The notes under the pieces were generated by a model. The model saw nothing but the letters and a program-made list of their open reading frames with translations, did not search any database and had not been told where the DNA came from. DNA of 64,000 bases from Flaccisagitta enflata. Lineage: Eukaryota; Chaetognatha; Sagittoidea; Aphragmophora. The position numbers and the translations under genes were made by a program. Positions 34,001 through 49,000 of this stretch are shown one piece after another. The stretch spans positions 111,848,001 to 111,912,000 of the forward strand of contig OZ231126.1 of NCBI GenBank assembly GCA_965153355.1, read 5' to 3'. The number at the start of each line of letters is the position of its first letter. The stretch's first letter is position 1.

Positions 34001-37000
34001 CGTAGCACTACCTTCTCAAATACGGATTTTTGAAGCTTGACATCCAAAAATCCATCATCAATATATCCACAAAATGAATTTTCCCAAGTTATCCTGAACT
34101 TGGGTTATGCTCATTAGATGTTACTGAAGGGATTTGGGCTAAAAAAATCCAAATCCACCAGTTTGATTTTTCCTGATATTGCCTACAAGCCAACTCAGCT
34201 ACTTTTTGGGCAAATTTGCATAAATATTGTATATTACCTCCAACTGAGGTTTTTTTTTTATAATTCTACAATCTAAGTCCAAAACTATTTCAATCCACTC
34301 ATCAGCACTTCAGCTTAGGAGCCAACTTAAAAATTGCTACCCTACTCAACCTCTGGGCTCAGAACAAGATCTTATGTTTTCCTAGTTCTAACTGATCAGC
34401 GTGAGAGGTCACGAGGGGTGTTGTCTCCACTCTTATTAGGAAAGGGTCACTATACATATTTTTAAGAACTGATCTGAAACCATCAGAAACTGAGAAAAAG
34501 AGAACTTGTAATGCTGAAAAAACAAGATTTGGGCCATTTGCTAGACATACCAGGCCCAAAACAGGTCAAAATTGGCTTGGAAAACACCTGTTTTGCTCTA
34601 ATTTTGAGAAGGTCAAAATTGAGGAGAATTTAGGCTTTATTTGGTGGATTTTTTCAAATTTTGGGTTCTATGAATGGTATGAATGGTATTTAACTTGTTT
34701 ACATAAAATAACATGCTTACTTATCAAAATAAACAAACAAGCCAAAAAATACGGGTTTGATAATATCAAGATTCTCTTATAAGAAGGGAGACAATAGGGT
34801 GCATCTGAAAATAAGGGGTATTATGAGCATTTTCAAAGCTGTGTCACAGTTGTAAAAATGCAACCACATTAATGATTTTTGGTGTGCATCCTCCTTGAAC
34901 ATTGTACTTTGACTGCAAAATTGAATTTTGGGCTGAACTGCCTTCAAAATGACCAATTCACCCCTTTTACGTAGCACTACCTTCTCAAATACGGATTTTT
35001 GAAGCTTGACAACCCAAAATCCATCATCAATATATCCAAAAATGAATTTTCCCAAGGTATCCTGAACTTGGGTTATGCTCAATAGATGTTACTGAAGGGA
35101 TTTGGGCTAAAAAAATCCAAATCCACCAGTTTGATTTTTCCTGATATTGCCTACAAGCCAACTCAGCTACTTTTTGGGCAAATTTGCATAAATATTGTAT
35201 ATTACTTCCAATTGAGTTTTTTTGCGGTCAAATTCTACAATCTAAGTCCAAAAACTATTTCAATCCACTCATCAGCACTTCAGCTTAGGAGCCAACTTAA
35301 AAAATTGCTACCCTACTCAACCTCTGGGCTCAGAACAAGATCTTATGTTTTCCTAGTTCTAACTGATCAGCGTGAGAGGCCTCGAGGGGTGTTGTCTCCT
35401 GTCTTATTAAGAGGGGTTCACTGTACATATTTTTAAGAACTGATCTGAAACCATCAGAAACTGAGAAAAAGAGAACTTGTAATGCTGAAAAACAAGATTT
35501 GGGCCATTTGCTAGACATACCAGGCCCAAAACAGGTCAAAATTGGCTTGAAAAACACCTGTTTTGCTCTAATTTTGAGAAGGTCAAAATTGAGGAGAATT
35601 TAGGCTTTATTTGGTGGATTTTTCTCAAATTTTGGGTCCTATGAACAGTATTAAAGGTATTTTTAACTTGTTTACATGTTAGCATGCTTACTTAGTCAAA
35701 AAAAAAACAAACAAGCCACAAAATACAGGTTTGATAATATCAAGATTCTCTTATAAGAAGGGAGACAATAGTATCTGAAAATAAGGCATTATGAGCATTT
35801 TCAGCCAGCCACAGTTAAAAATGCAACCACATTAATGATTTTTGGTGTACATCCTCCCTGAACATTGTACTTTGACCAAAATTGAATTTTAAATAAATCC
35901 GCCTTCAAAACAACCAATTCACCCCTTTTACGTAGCACTACCTTCTCAAATACGGATTTTGAAGCTTGACAACCCAAAATCCATCATCAATATATCCAAA
36001 AAATGAATTTTCCCAAGTTATCCTGAACTTAGGTTATGCTCATTAGATGTTACTAAAGGGATTTGGGCTTAAAAAATCCAAATCCACCAGTTTGATTTTT
36101 CCTGATATTGGCTACAAGCCAACTCAGCTACTTTTTGACCAAATTTGCATAAATATCGTATATTACTTCCAATTGAGTTTTTTGTGGTCAAATTCTACAA
36201 TCTAAGTCCAAAAACTATTTCAATCCACTCATCAGCACTTCAGCTTAGGAGCAACTTAAAAAATTGCCACCCTACTCAACCTCTGGGCTCAGAACAAGAT
36301 CTTATGTTTTCCTAGTTCTAACTGATCAGCGTGAGAGGTCGCGAGGGGTGTTGTCTCCTGTCTTATTAGGAGGGGGTCACTATACATATTTTTAAGAACT
36401 GATCTGAAACCATCAGAAACTGAGAAAAGAGAACTCTGATTTGTCTATGTAAGGTAGAGTTAGGATCAAAGCCGCATGAGTAACTACTTTCTCCAGATGC
36501 AAAAGAGGTCTACACCGGCTTGAAAAACACCTGTTTTGCTCTAATTTTGAGAAGGTCAAAATTGAGGTGAATTTAGGCTTTATTTGGTGGATTTTTTTCA
36601 AATTTTGGGTTCTATGAATGGTATTAAAGGTATTTTTAACTTGTTTACATGTTAGCATGCTTACTTAGTCAAAAAATAAACAAACAAGCCAAAAATACAG
36701 GTTTGATAATATCAAGATTCTCTTATAAGAAGGGAGACAATAGGGTGCATCTGAAAATATGGGTATTTTGAGCATTTTCAAAGCTGTGTCACAGTTGTAA
36801 AAATGCAACCACATTGATGATTTTTGGTGTGCATCCTCCTTGAACATTGTACTTTGACTACAAAATTGAATTTTGGGCTGAACTGCCTTCAAATTGACCA
36901 CTTCACCCCTTTTACGTAGCACTACCTTCTCAAATACGGATTTTTGAAGCTTGACAACCCAAAATCCATCATCAATATATCCAAAAATGAATTTTCCCAA

Positions 37001-40000
37001 GTTATCCTGAACTTGGGTTATGCTCATTAGATGTTACTAAAGGGATTTGGGCTAAAAAATCCAAATCCACCAGTTTGATTTTTCCTGATATTGCCTAAAA
37101 GCCAACTCAGCTACTTTTGGGCAAATTTGCATAAATATCGTATATTACTTCCAATTGAGTTTTTTTGTCAAATTCTACAATCTAAGTCCAAAAACTATTT
37201 CAATCCACTCATCAGCACTTCAGCTTAGGAGCCAACTCAAAAATTGCTACCCTACTCAACCTCTGGGCTCAGAACAAGATCTTATGTTTCCTAATTCTAA
37301 CTGATCAGCGTGAGAGGTCACGAGGGGTGTTGTCTCCTGTCTTATTAAGAGGGGGTCACTATACATATTTTTAAGAACTGATCTGAAACCATCAGAAACT
37401 GAGAAAAAGAGAACTTGTAATGCTGAAAAACAAGATTTGGGCCATTTGCTAGACATACCAGGCCCAAAACAGGTCAAAATTGGCTTGAAAAACACCTGTT
37501 TTGCTCTAATTTTGAGAAGGTCAAAATTGAGGAGAATTTAGGCTTTATTTGGTGGATTTTTCTCAAATTTTGGGTTCTATGAATGGTATTAAAGGTATTT
37601 TAACTTGTTTACATGTTAGCATGCTTACTTATTCAAAAAATAAACAGTCAGTCCAAAAAATACAGGTTTGATACTATCAAGATTCTCTTATAAGAAGGGA
37701 TACATTAGGGCAAAACTGGAAAATAATGGGTATTGAGCATTTTCAAAGCTGTGTCACAGTTGTAAAAATGTAACCACATTAATGATTTTTGGTGTGCATC
37801 CTCCTTGAACATTGTACTTTGACTGCAAAATTGAATTTTGGGCTGAACTGCCTTCAAAATAACCCATCCACCCCTTTTACGTAGTACTACCTTCTCAAAT
37901 ACGGATTTTTGAAGCTTGACAACCAAAAATCCATCATCAATATATCCAAAAAATGAATTTTCCCCAGGTATCCCGAACTTGGGCTCTGCTTATTAGATGT
38001 TACTTAAGTGATTTGGGCTCAAAAATCCAAATCCACCAGTTTGATTTTTCCTGATATTGCCTTCAAGCCAACTCAGCTACTTTTAGATAAATTTGCATAA
38101 ATATCGTATATTACTTCCACTTGAGTTTTTTGCGGTCAAATTCAACAATCTAAGTCCAAAACTATTTCAATCCACTCATCAGCACTTCAGCTTAGGAGCC
38201 AACTTAAAAAATTGCTACCCTACTCAACCTCTGGGCTCAGAACAAGATCTTATGTTTTCCTAGTTCTAACTGATCAGCGTGAGAGGTCATGAGGGGTGTT
38301 GTCTCCTGTCTTATTAAGAGGTGGTCAATATACATATTTTTAAGAACTGATCTGAAACCACCAGAAACTGAGAAAAAGAGAACTTGTAATGCTGAAAAAC
38401 AAGATTTGGGCCATTTGCTGTGACATACCAGCCCAAAGAAATAAATTATTTTCTAGTAAACACCTGTTTTGCTCTAATTTTGAGAAGGTCAAAATTGAGT
38501 GAGAATTTAGGCTTTGTCAGAATGGATTTTTCAAATTTTGGGTTCTATGAATGGTATTAAAGGTATTTTTAACTTGTTTACATGTTAGCATGCTTACTTA
38601 GTCAAAAATAAACAAACAAGCCAAAAAATACAGGTTTGATAATATCAAGATTCTCTTATAAGAAGGGAGACAATAGGGTGCGTACCTGATACAGGCATAT
38701 ATATTTTCAAAGCTGTGTCACAGTTGCCAGAAAAATGCAACCACACACGATTTTTGCATCCTCCTGGAACATTGTACTTGACTGCAAAATTGAATTTTGG
38801 GCTGAACTGCCTTCAAATTGACCAACCCACCCCTTTACGTAGTGACTACCTTTCTCAAACATGATTTTTGAAGCTTGACAACCCAAAATCCATCAACACA
38901 CATATCTTAAAAAATGAATTTTCCTGCTACATCCTGAACTGGGGTTATGCTCATTAGATGTTACTAAAGGGATTTGGGCTAAAAAAATCCAACCACCAGT
39001 TTGATTTTTCCTTTGATATTGCCTACACAACTCAGCTACTTTTTGGGCAAATTTGCATAAATATTGTATATTACTTCCAATTGAGTTTTTTTTGCGGTCA
39101 AATTCTACAATCTAAGTCCAAAAACTATTTCAATCCACTCATCAGCACTTCAGCTTAGGAGCCAACTTAAAAATTTGCTACCCTACTCAACCTCTGGGCT
39201 CAGAACAAGATCTTATGTTTCCTAGTTCTAACTGATCAGCGTGAGAGGTCGATAGGGGTGTTGTCTCCTGTCTTATTAAGAGGGGTTCACTATACATATT
39301 TTTAAGAACTGATCTGAAACCATCAGAAATTGAGAAAAAGAGAACTTGTAATGCTGAAAAACAAGATTTGGGCCATTTGCCAGACATACCAGGCCCAAAA
39401 CAGGTCAAAATTGGCTTGAAAAACACCTGTTTTGCCTTCTAATTTGAGAAGGTCAAAATTGAGGAGAATTTAGGCTTTATTTGGTGGATTTTTCCCACCT
39501 CTTGGGCTCTATGAATGGTATTAAAGGTATTTTTAACTTGTTTACATGTTAAAGCTACTTAGTCAAAAAATAAACAAATGTCAAAATACAGGTTTGATAA
39601 TATCAAGACTTTATAAGAAGGGAGACAATAGCATCTGAAAAATAAGGTATTATGAAGTATTTTTCAAAGCTGTGTCACAGTTGTAAAAATGCAACCACTA
39701 ATGATTTTCAGTGTGCATCCTCCTTGAACATTGTACTTTGACTGGTGAATTGAATTTTGGGCTGAACTGCCTCAAAATGACCAATTTCACCCCTTTTACG
39801 TAGCACTACATTCTCAAATATGGATTTTTGAAGCTTGACAACCCAAAATCCATCATCAATATATCCAAAAAATGAATTTTCCCAAGTTATCCTGAACTTG
39901 GGTTATGCTCATTAGATGTTACTAAAGGGATTTGGGCTAAAAAAATCCAAATCCACCAGTTTGATTTTTCCTGACATTGCCTACAAGCCAACTCAGCTAC

Positions 40001-43000
40001 TTTTTGGGCAAATTTGCATAAATTAGAGACATTTAATTGAGTTTTTTATGTCAACTTGCACTAAGTCCAAAACTATTTCAATCCACTCATCAGCACTTCA
40101 GCCTAGGAGCCAACTCTAAAAAGTGCTACCCTACTCAACCTCTGGGCTCAGAACAAGATCTTATGTTTTCCTAGTTCTAACTGATCAGTGTGAGAGGTCG
40201 CGAGGGGTGTTGTCTCCTGTCTTATTAAGAGGGGGTCACTATACATATTTTTAAGAACTGATCTGAAACCATCAGAAACTGAGAAAAAGAGAACTTGTAA
40301 TGCTGAAAAACAAGATTTGGGCCATTTGCTAGACATACCAGGCCCAAAACAGGTCAAAATTGGCTTGAAAAACACTGTTTTGCTCTAATTTTGAGAAGGT
40401 CAAAATTGAGGAGAATTTAGGCTTTATTTGGTGGATTTTTCTCAAATTTTAGGGTCTATGAATGGTATTAAAGTTATTTTTAACTTTTTTACATGTTAGC
40501 ATGCTTACTTAGTCAAAAAAAAAACAAACAAGCCAAAAATACAGGTTTGATAATATCAAGATTCTCTTATAAGAAGGGAGACAATAGGGTGCATCTGAAA
40601 ATAAGGGGTATTTTGAGCATTTTCAAAGCTGTGTCACAGTTGTAAAATGCAACCACATTGATGATTTTTGGTGTGCATCCTCCTTGAACATTGTACTTTG
40701 ACTACAAAATTGAATTTTGGGCTGAACTGCCTTCAAAATGACCAATTCACCCCTTTTACGTAGCACTACCTTCTCAAATACGGATTTTTGAAGCTTGACA
40801 ACCCAAAATCCATCATCAATATATCCAAAAAATGAATTTTCCCAAGGTATCCTGAACTTGGGTTATATTCATTAGATGTTACTAAAGGGATTTGGGCAAA
40901 AAAAATCCAAATCCACCAGCTTTATTTCTCCTGATATCATCTACAAGCCAACTCAACTACTTTTTGAGCAAATTTGCATAAATATTGTATATTACTTCCA
41001 ATTGAGTTTTTTTGCGGTCAAATTCTACAATCTAAGTCCAAAAACTATTTCAATCCACTCATCAGCACTTCAGCTTAGGAGCCAACTTAAAAAATTGCTA
41101 CCCTACTCAACCTCCGGGCTCAGAACAAGATCTTATGTTTAGTTCTAACTGATCAGCGTGAGAGGTCATGAGGGGTGTTGTCTCCTGTCTTATTAAGAGG
41201 GGGTCACTATATATATTTTTAAGAACTGATCTGAAACCATCAGAAACTGAGAAAAAGAGAACTTGTAATGCTGAAAAACAAGATTTGGGCCATTTGCTAG
41301 ACATACCAGGCCCAAACAGGTCAAAATTGGCTTGAAAAACACCTGTTTTGCCTCTAATTTTGAGAAGGTCAAAATTGAGGAGAATTTTAGCTTTATTTGG
41401 TGGATTTTTCTCAAATTTTAGGTTCTATGAATGGTATTAAAGGTATTTTTAACTTGTTTACATGTTAGCATGCTTACTTAGTCAAAAATAAACAACAAGC
41501 CAAAAATACAGGTTTGATAATATCAAGATTCTCTTATAAGAAGGGAGACAATAGGGTGCATCTGAAAAATATGGTATTTTGAGCATTTTCAAAGCTGTGT
41601 CACAGTTGTAAAAATGCAACCACATTGATGATTTTTGGTGTGCATCCTCCTTGAACATTGTACTTTGACTACAAAATTGAATTTTGGGCTGAACTGCCTT
41701 CAAAATGACCAATTCACCCCTTTTACGTAGCACTACCTTCTCAAATACGGATTTTTGAAGCTTGACAACCCAAAATCCATCATCAATATATCCAAAAATG
41801 AATTTTCCCAAGTTATCCTGAACTTGGGTTATGCTCATTAGATGTTACTAAAGGGATTTGGGCTAAAAAAATCCAAATCCACCAGTTTGATTTTTCCTGA
41901 TATTGCCTACAAGCCAACTCAGCTACTTTTTGGGCAAATTTGCATAAATATCGTATATTACTTCCAATTGAGTTTTTTGCGGTCAAATCTACAATCTAAG
42001 TCCAAAAACTATTTCAATCCACTCATCAGCACTTCAGCTTAGGAGCCAACTCAAAAAATTGCTACCCTACTCAACCTCCGGGCTCAGAACAAGATCTTAT
42101 GTTTTCCTAGTTCTAACTGATCAGCGTGAGAGGTCATGAGGGGTGTTGTCTCCTGTCTTACTAAGAGGGGGTCACTATACATATTTTTAAGAACTGATCT
42201 GAAACCATCAGAAACTGAGAAAAAGAGAACTTGTAATGCTGAAAAACAAGATTTGGGCCATTTGCTAGACATACCAGGCCCAAAACAGGTCAAAATTGGC
42301 TTGAAAAACACCTGTTTTGCTCTAATTTTGAGAAGGTCAAAATTGAGGAGAATTTAGGCTTTATTTGGTGGATTTTTCTCAAATTTTAGGTTCTATGAAT
42401 GGTATTAAAGGTATTTTTAACTTGTTTACATGTTAGCATGCTTACTTAGTCAAAAAATAAACAAACAAGCCAAAAATACAGGTTTGATAATATCAAGATT
42501 CTCTTATAAGTAGGGAGACAATAGGCATCTGAAAATAAGGGGTATTTTGAGTATTTTCAAAGCTGTGTCACAGTTGTAAAAATGCAACCACATTGATGAT
42601 TTTTGGTGTGCATCCTCCTTGAACATTGTACTTTGACTACAAAATTGAATTTTGGGCTGAACTGCCTTCAAAATGACCAATTCACCCCTTTTACGTAGCA
42701 CTACCTTCTCAAATACGGATTTTTGAAGCTTGACAACCCAAAATCCATCATCAATATATCCAAAAATGAATTTTCCCAAGTTATCCTGAACTTAGGCTAT
42801 GCTCATTAGATGTTACTAAAGGGATTTGGGCTAAAAAAATCCAAATCCACCAGTTTGATTTTTCCTGGATATTGCCTACGTTTTCAACTCAGCTACTTTT
42901 TGGGGCAAATTTACAATGTTGTATATTACTTCCAATTGAAGCTGTGACACTCTACAATCTAAGTCCAAAACTATTTCAATCCACTCATCAAAGAACACTT

Positions 43001-46000
43001 CAGCTTTAGGAGCCAACTTAAAATTGCTATCTTATCAACTTTCTGGGGCCCAGAACAAGATCTTATGTTTTCCTAGTTCTAACTGATCGAAGGGTGAGAG
43101 GTCGCGAGGGGTGTTGTCTCCTGTCTTATTAAGAGGGGTTCACTATACAAGAGCTTTTAAGAACTGATCTGAAACCATCAGAAACTGAGAAAAAGAGAAC
43201 TTGTAATGTTGAAAAACAAGATTTGGGCCATTTGCTAGACATACCAGGCCCAAAACAGGTCAAAATTGCTTGAAAAACACCTGTTTTGCTCTAATTTTGT
43301 GAAGGTCAAAATTGAGGAGAATTTAGGCTTTATTTGGTGGATTTTTCTCAAATTTTGGGTTCTATGAATGGCATTAAAGGTATTTTTAACTTGTTTACAT
43401 GTTAGCATGTTTACTTAGTCAAAAAATAAACAAACAAGCCTAAAAATACAGGTTTGATAATATCAAGATTCTCTTATAAGAAGGGAGACAATAGGGTGCA
43501 TCTGAAATATCAGGGGTATTTTGAGCATTTTCAAAGTTGTGTCACAGTTGTAAAAATGCAAACACATTGATGATTTTTGGTGTGCATCCTCCTTGAACAT
43601 TGTACTTTGACTAAGAAATTGAATTTGGGAAGGAACTGCCTCAAAATGACCAATTCAAATTTCCTTTTACGTAGCACTACTCTTTCCTAAACATTTATTT
43701 TAGCTTGACAACCCAAAATCCATCATCAATATATCCAAAAATGAATTTTCCCAAGCTATCCTGGACCTGGGCTATGCTCATTAGATGTTACTAAAGGGAT
43801 TTGGGCTAAAAATCAAATCACCTGAAGTTTGATTTTTCCATATTGCCTTACAAGCCAACTCAGCTACTTAAGTAAATTCTGGTATAAATATTGTATATTA
43901 CTTCCAATTGAGTTTTTTTTATGTCAAATTCTACAATCTAAGTCCAAAACTATTTCAATCCACTCATCAAAATGAAGCTTAGAGCCAACTTAAATTACAA
44001 CTCTACTCAACTCTTCTGGCCTTGAACAAAAGATCTTATGTTTTCCTAGTTCTAACTGATCAGCGTGAGAGGCCGCGAGGGGCGTTGTCTCATGTCTTAT
44101 TAAGAGGGGGTCACTATACATATTTTTAAGAACTGATCTGAAACCATCAGAAACAGAGAAAAAGAGAACTTGTAATGTTGAAAAACAAGATTTGGAACAT
44201 TTGCTAGACATACCAGGCCAAAACAGGTCAAAATTGGCTTGAAAAACACCTGTTTTGCTCTAATTTTGAGAAGGTCAAAATTGAGGAGAATTTAGGTTTA
44301 TTTGTGATTTTTCAAATTTTAGGGTTCTATGAATGGCATTAAAGGTATTTTTAACTTGTGTTGACATGTTAGCATGCTTACTTAGTCAAAAAATAAACAA
44401 CAAAAAAAATACAGGTTTGATAATATCAAGATTCTCTTATAAGAAGGGAGACAATAGTGTGCATCTGAAAATAAGGTATTTTGGAGCACTTTTCAAAGCT
44501 GTGTCACAGTTGCAAAAATGCAACCACATTGATGATTTTTGGTGTGCATCCTCCTTGAACATTGTACTTTGACTAATAAAAGGTTGAATTTTGGGCTTGA
44601 ACTGTCTTCAAAATGACCACCCAATTTCTTTTTACGAAATAATTACCTTCTCAAATACGGATTTTTGAAGCCTGACAACCCAAAATCCATCATCAATATA
44701 TCCAAAAATGATCTTTCCCAAAGTTATCCTGGAACTTAAGTTACGTCATTAGATGCTTACTAGCGATTTGGCTGGAAAACTAAATCCACCAGTTTGATTT
44801 TCTCTGATATTACCACAAGCCAACTCAGCCCATTTTTGGGCAATTTGCATAACATCGTGAGGCATACTTCCAATTGAGTTTTTTGGTGTCAATTCTACAA
44901 TTTGTTCAAAACTATTTCAACTACCTCATCAGCACTTCAGCTTAGGAGCTCAACTCAAAAAATTGCTACCCTACTCAACCTCCGGGCTCAGAACAAGATC
45001 TATGTTTTCCTAGTTCTAACTGATCAGCGTGAGAGGTCGCGAGGGGTGTTGTCTCCTGTCTTATTAAGAGGGGGTCACTATACTTATTCTTAAGAACTGA
45101 TCTGAAACCATCAGAAACTGAGAAAAAGAGAACTTGTAATGTTGAAAAACAAGATTTGGGCCATTTGCTAGACATACCAGGCCCAAAACAGGTCAAATTG
45201 GCTTGAAAAACACTCTGTTTTATTTCCACTTTGAGAAGGTCAAAATTGAGGAGAATTTAGGCTTTATTTGGTAGATTTTTCTCAAATTTTAGGTTCTATG
45301 AATGGCATTAAAGGTATTTTTTACTTGTTTACATGTTAGCATGCTTACTTAGTCAAAAATAAACAAACATGCCAAAAAATACAGGTTTGATAATATCAAG
45401 ATTCTCTTATAAGAAGGGAGACAATAGGGTGCATCTGAAAATAAGGGGTATTTTGAGCATTTTCAAAGCTGTGTCACAGTTGTAAAAATGCAACCACATT
45501 GATGATTTTTTGTGTGCATCCTCCTTGAACATTGTACTTTGACCACAAAATTGAATTTTGGGATGAACTGCCTTCAAAATGACCAATTCACCCCTTTACG
45601 TAGCACTACCTTCTCAAATACGGATTTTGGAAGCTTGACAACCCAAAATCCATCATCAATATATCCAAACACGAATTTTCCCTAGGTATCCTGAACTTAG
45701 GTTATGCTCATTAGATGTTACTAAAGTGATTTGAGCTAAAAAAATCCAAATCCACCAGTTTGATTTTTCCTGATATTGCCTACAAGCCAACCCAGCTACT
45801 TTTTGGGCAAATTTACATAAACATCAGAGATTATTTCCAATTGAGTTTTTTGATGTCAAATTCTACAATCTAAGTCCAAAACTATTTCAATCCACTCATC
45901 AGCATTTCAGCTTAGAGCCAACTCAAAATTGCTACCCTACTCAACCTCCGCTCAGAGAACAAGATCTTATGTTTTCCTAGTTCTAACTGATCAGCGTGAG

Positions 46001-49000
46001 AGGTCGCGAGGGACGTTGTCTCCTGTCTTATTAAGAGGGGGTCAATATATATATTTTTAAGAACTGATCTGAAACCATCTGAAACTGAGAAAAAGAGAAC
46101 TTGTAATGCTGAAAATCAAGATTGGGGCTATTTGATGGACATACTAGGCCCAAAACAGGCCAAAATTGGCTTGAAAAACACCTGTTTTGCTCTACTCTTG
46201 AGAAGGTCAAAATTGAGGAGAATTTAGGCTTTATTTGGTGGATTTTTCTTAAATTTTAGGTTCTATGAATGGTATTAAAGGTATTTTTAACTTGTTTACA
46301 TGTTAGCATGCTTACTTAGTCAAAAAATAAACAAATGTCGGGAAAATACAGGTTTGGATAATATCAGATTCCCTTATAAGAAGGGAGACAATAGGGTGCA
46401 TCTGAAAAATATGGGGTATTTTGAGCATTTTCAAAGCTGTGTCACAGTTGTACAAATGCAACCACATTGAGGATTTTTGGTGTGCATCCTCCTTGAACAT
46501 TGCACTTTGACTACAAAATTCAAATTTGGGCTGAACTGCCTTCAAAATGACCAATTCACCCCTTTTACGTAGCACTACCTTCTCAAATACGGATTTTTGA
46601 AGCTTTGACCACCCAAAATCCATCATCAATATATCCAAAAGAGGAATTTTCCCAAGTTATCCTGAACTTAGGTTATGCTCATTAGATGTTAAAGGGATTT
46701 GGGCTAAAAAACCAAATCCACCAGTTTGGATTTCATTTTCCTTTGATATTGCCTACAAGCCAACTCAGCTACTTTTGGGCAAATTTGCATAAATATCGTA
46801 TATTACTTCCAATTGAGTTTTTTGCGGTCAAATTCCCATAATCTAAGTCCAAAACTATTTCAATCCACTCATCAGCACTTCAGCTTAGGAGCCAACTCAA
46901 AAAATTGCTACCCTACTCAACCTCGGCTCAGAATGATCTTATGTTTTAGACGAACTGATCATGGAGAGTCGCGAGGGTGTTGTCTCTGTCTTATTAAGAG
47001 GTCACTATTATTATTTTAAGAACTGACTGAAACCATCAGAAACTGAGAAAAAGAGAACTTGTAATGCTGAGAAACAAGATTTGGGCCATTTGCTAGATAT
47101 ACCAGGCCCAAAACAGGTCAAAATTGGCTGGAAAAACACCTGTTTTGCTCTAAAATTGAGAAGGTCAAAATTGAGGAGAATTTAGGCTATGACTTTTTCT
47201 CAAATTTTAGGTTCTATGAACATGATTAAAGGTATTTTAACTTGTTTACATGTTAGCATGCTTACTTAGTCAAAAAATAAACAAACAAGCCAAAAAAAAT
47301 ACAGAGGTTTGACAAGATTTCTTTATGAAGAAGGAGACAATAGGGTGCATCTGAAAAATAAGGGGTATTTTGAGCATTTCAAAGCTGTGTCACAGTTGTA
47401 AAAATGCAACCACATTGATGATTTTTGGTGTGCATCCTCCTTGAACATTGTGCATTTCTTTGACTACAAAATTGAATTTTGGGCTGAACAACAAAATGAC
47501 CCAATTCACTCCCTACGTAGCACTACCTTCTCAAATACTGATTTTTGAAGCTTGACAACCCAAAATCCATCATCAATATATCCAAATAATGAATTTTCCC
47601 AAGGCCATCCTGAACTTGCCATGCCCATTAGGATGTTACCATGATTTGGGCTAAAAATCCAAATCCACCAGTTTGATTTTTCCTGATATTGCCTACAAGC
47701 TTAACCCAGCTACTTTTGGGAAGTAAATTTGCATAAATATCAAAGATATTACTTCCAATTGAGTTTTTATGTCAAATTCTACAACCTAAGTCCAAAACTG
47801 CTTCAACCACTCATCACACTTCAGCTTAGGAGCCACTCAAAAATTGCTACCCTACTCAACCTCCAGGCTCAGAACAAGATCTTATGTTTTCCTAGTTCTA
47901 ACTGGATCAGCGGAGGTCATGGGTGCTGTCTCCTGTCTTATTAAGAGGGGGTCAATATATATATTTTTAAGAACTGATCTGAAACCATCAGAAACTGAGA
48001 AAGAGAGACTTGTAATGCTGGGAAAACAAGATTTGGAAGCCATTTAAGTTAGACATACCAGTGTCTAAAACAGGTCAAAATTGGCCTGAAAACACTGTTT
48101 GTCAATAAAATTGGAGGAGAATTCTCTAGGCTTATTTGGTGATTTTTCAACTTTAGGTTCTGTTAGCTAGTATTTTTAACTTCATTTACATGTTAGCATG
48201 CTTACTTTTAAATAAAAAAAAAATAAACAAATGCTTCAAAAAAAATACAGGTTTGATAATACCAAGATTCTCTTATACGAAGGGAGACAATAGGCTGAGT
48301 CTGAAAAATTAGGGGTATTTTGAGCATTTTTAGAGTTGTGTCACAGTTGTAAAATTGCAACCACATTGATGATTTTTGGTGTGCATCCTCCTTGAACATT
48401 GTACTTTGACTACAAATTGGAATTTTGGGCTGAACTGCCTTCAAAATGACCAATTCAACCCTTTTACGTAGCACTACCTTCTCCAATACTTAGACTTGAA
48501 GCTTGACAACCCAAAATCCATCAACAATATATCCAAAAAATGAATTCTCCCAAGTTATCCTGAACTTGGGTTATGCTCATTAGATGTTACTAAAGCGATT
48601 TGAAATAAAAAAATCTAAATCCACCAGTTTGATTTTTCCTGATACTGCTCATGTCAACCCAGCTACTTTTGGGCAAATTTACAATATCGTATATTACTCT
48701 ACCTGAGTTTTAAGTGTCAAACCTACAATCTAAGTCCAAAAACTATTTCAATCCACTCATCAGCACTTCAGCTTAGAAGCCAACTCAAAAAATTGCTACC
48801 CTACTCAACCTCTGGGCTCAGAACAAGATCTTATGTTTTCCTAGTTCTAACTGATCAGCGTGAGAGGTCATGAGGGGTGTTGTCTCCTGTCTTATTAAGA
48901 GGGGGCCACTATACATATTTTTAAGAACTGACCTGAAACCATCAGAAACTGAGAAAAAGAGAACTTGTAATGCTGAAAAACAAGATTTGGGCCATTTGGT

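Noticed and set aside
34777-35082. YIDD in a satellite-derived frame, resembling the catalytic motif of reverse transcriptases
   Set aside because: None of the other RT motifs surrounds it, and the frame is only about 100 codons long.
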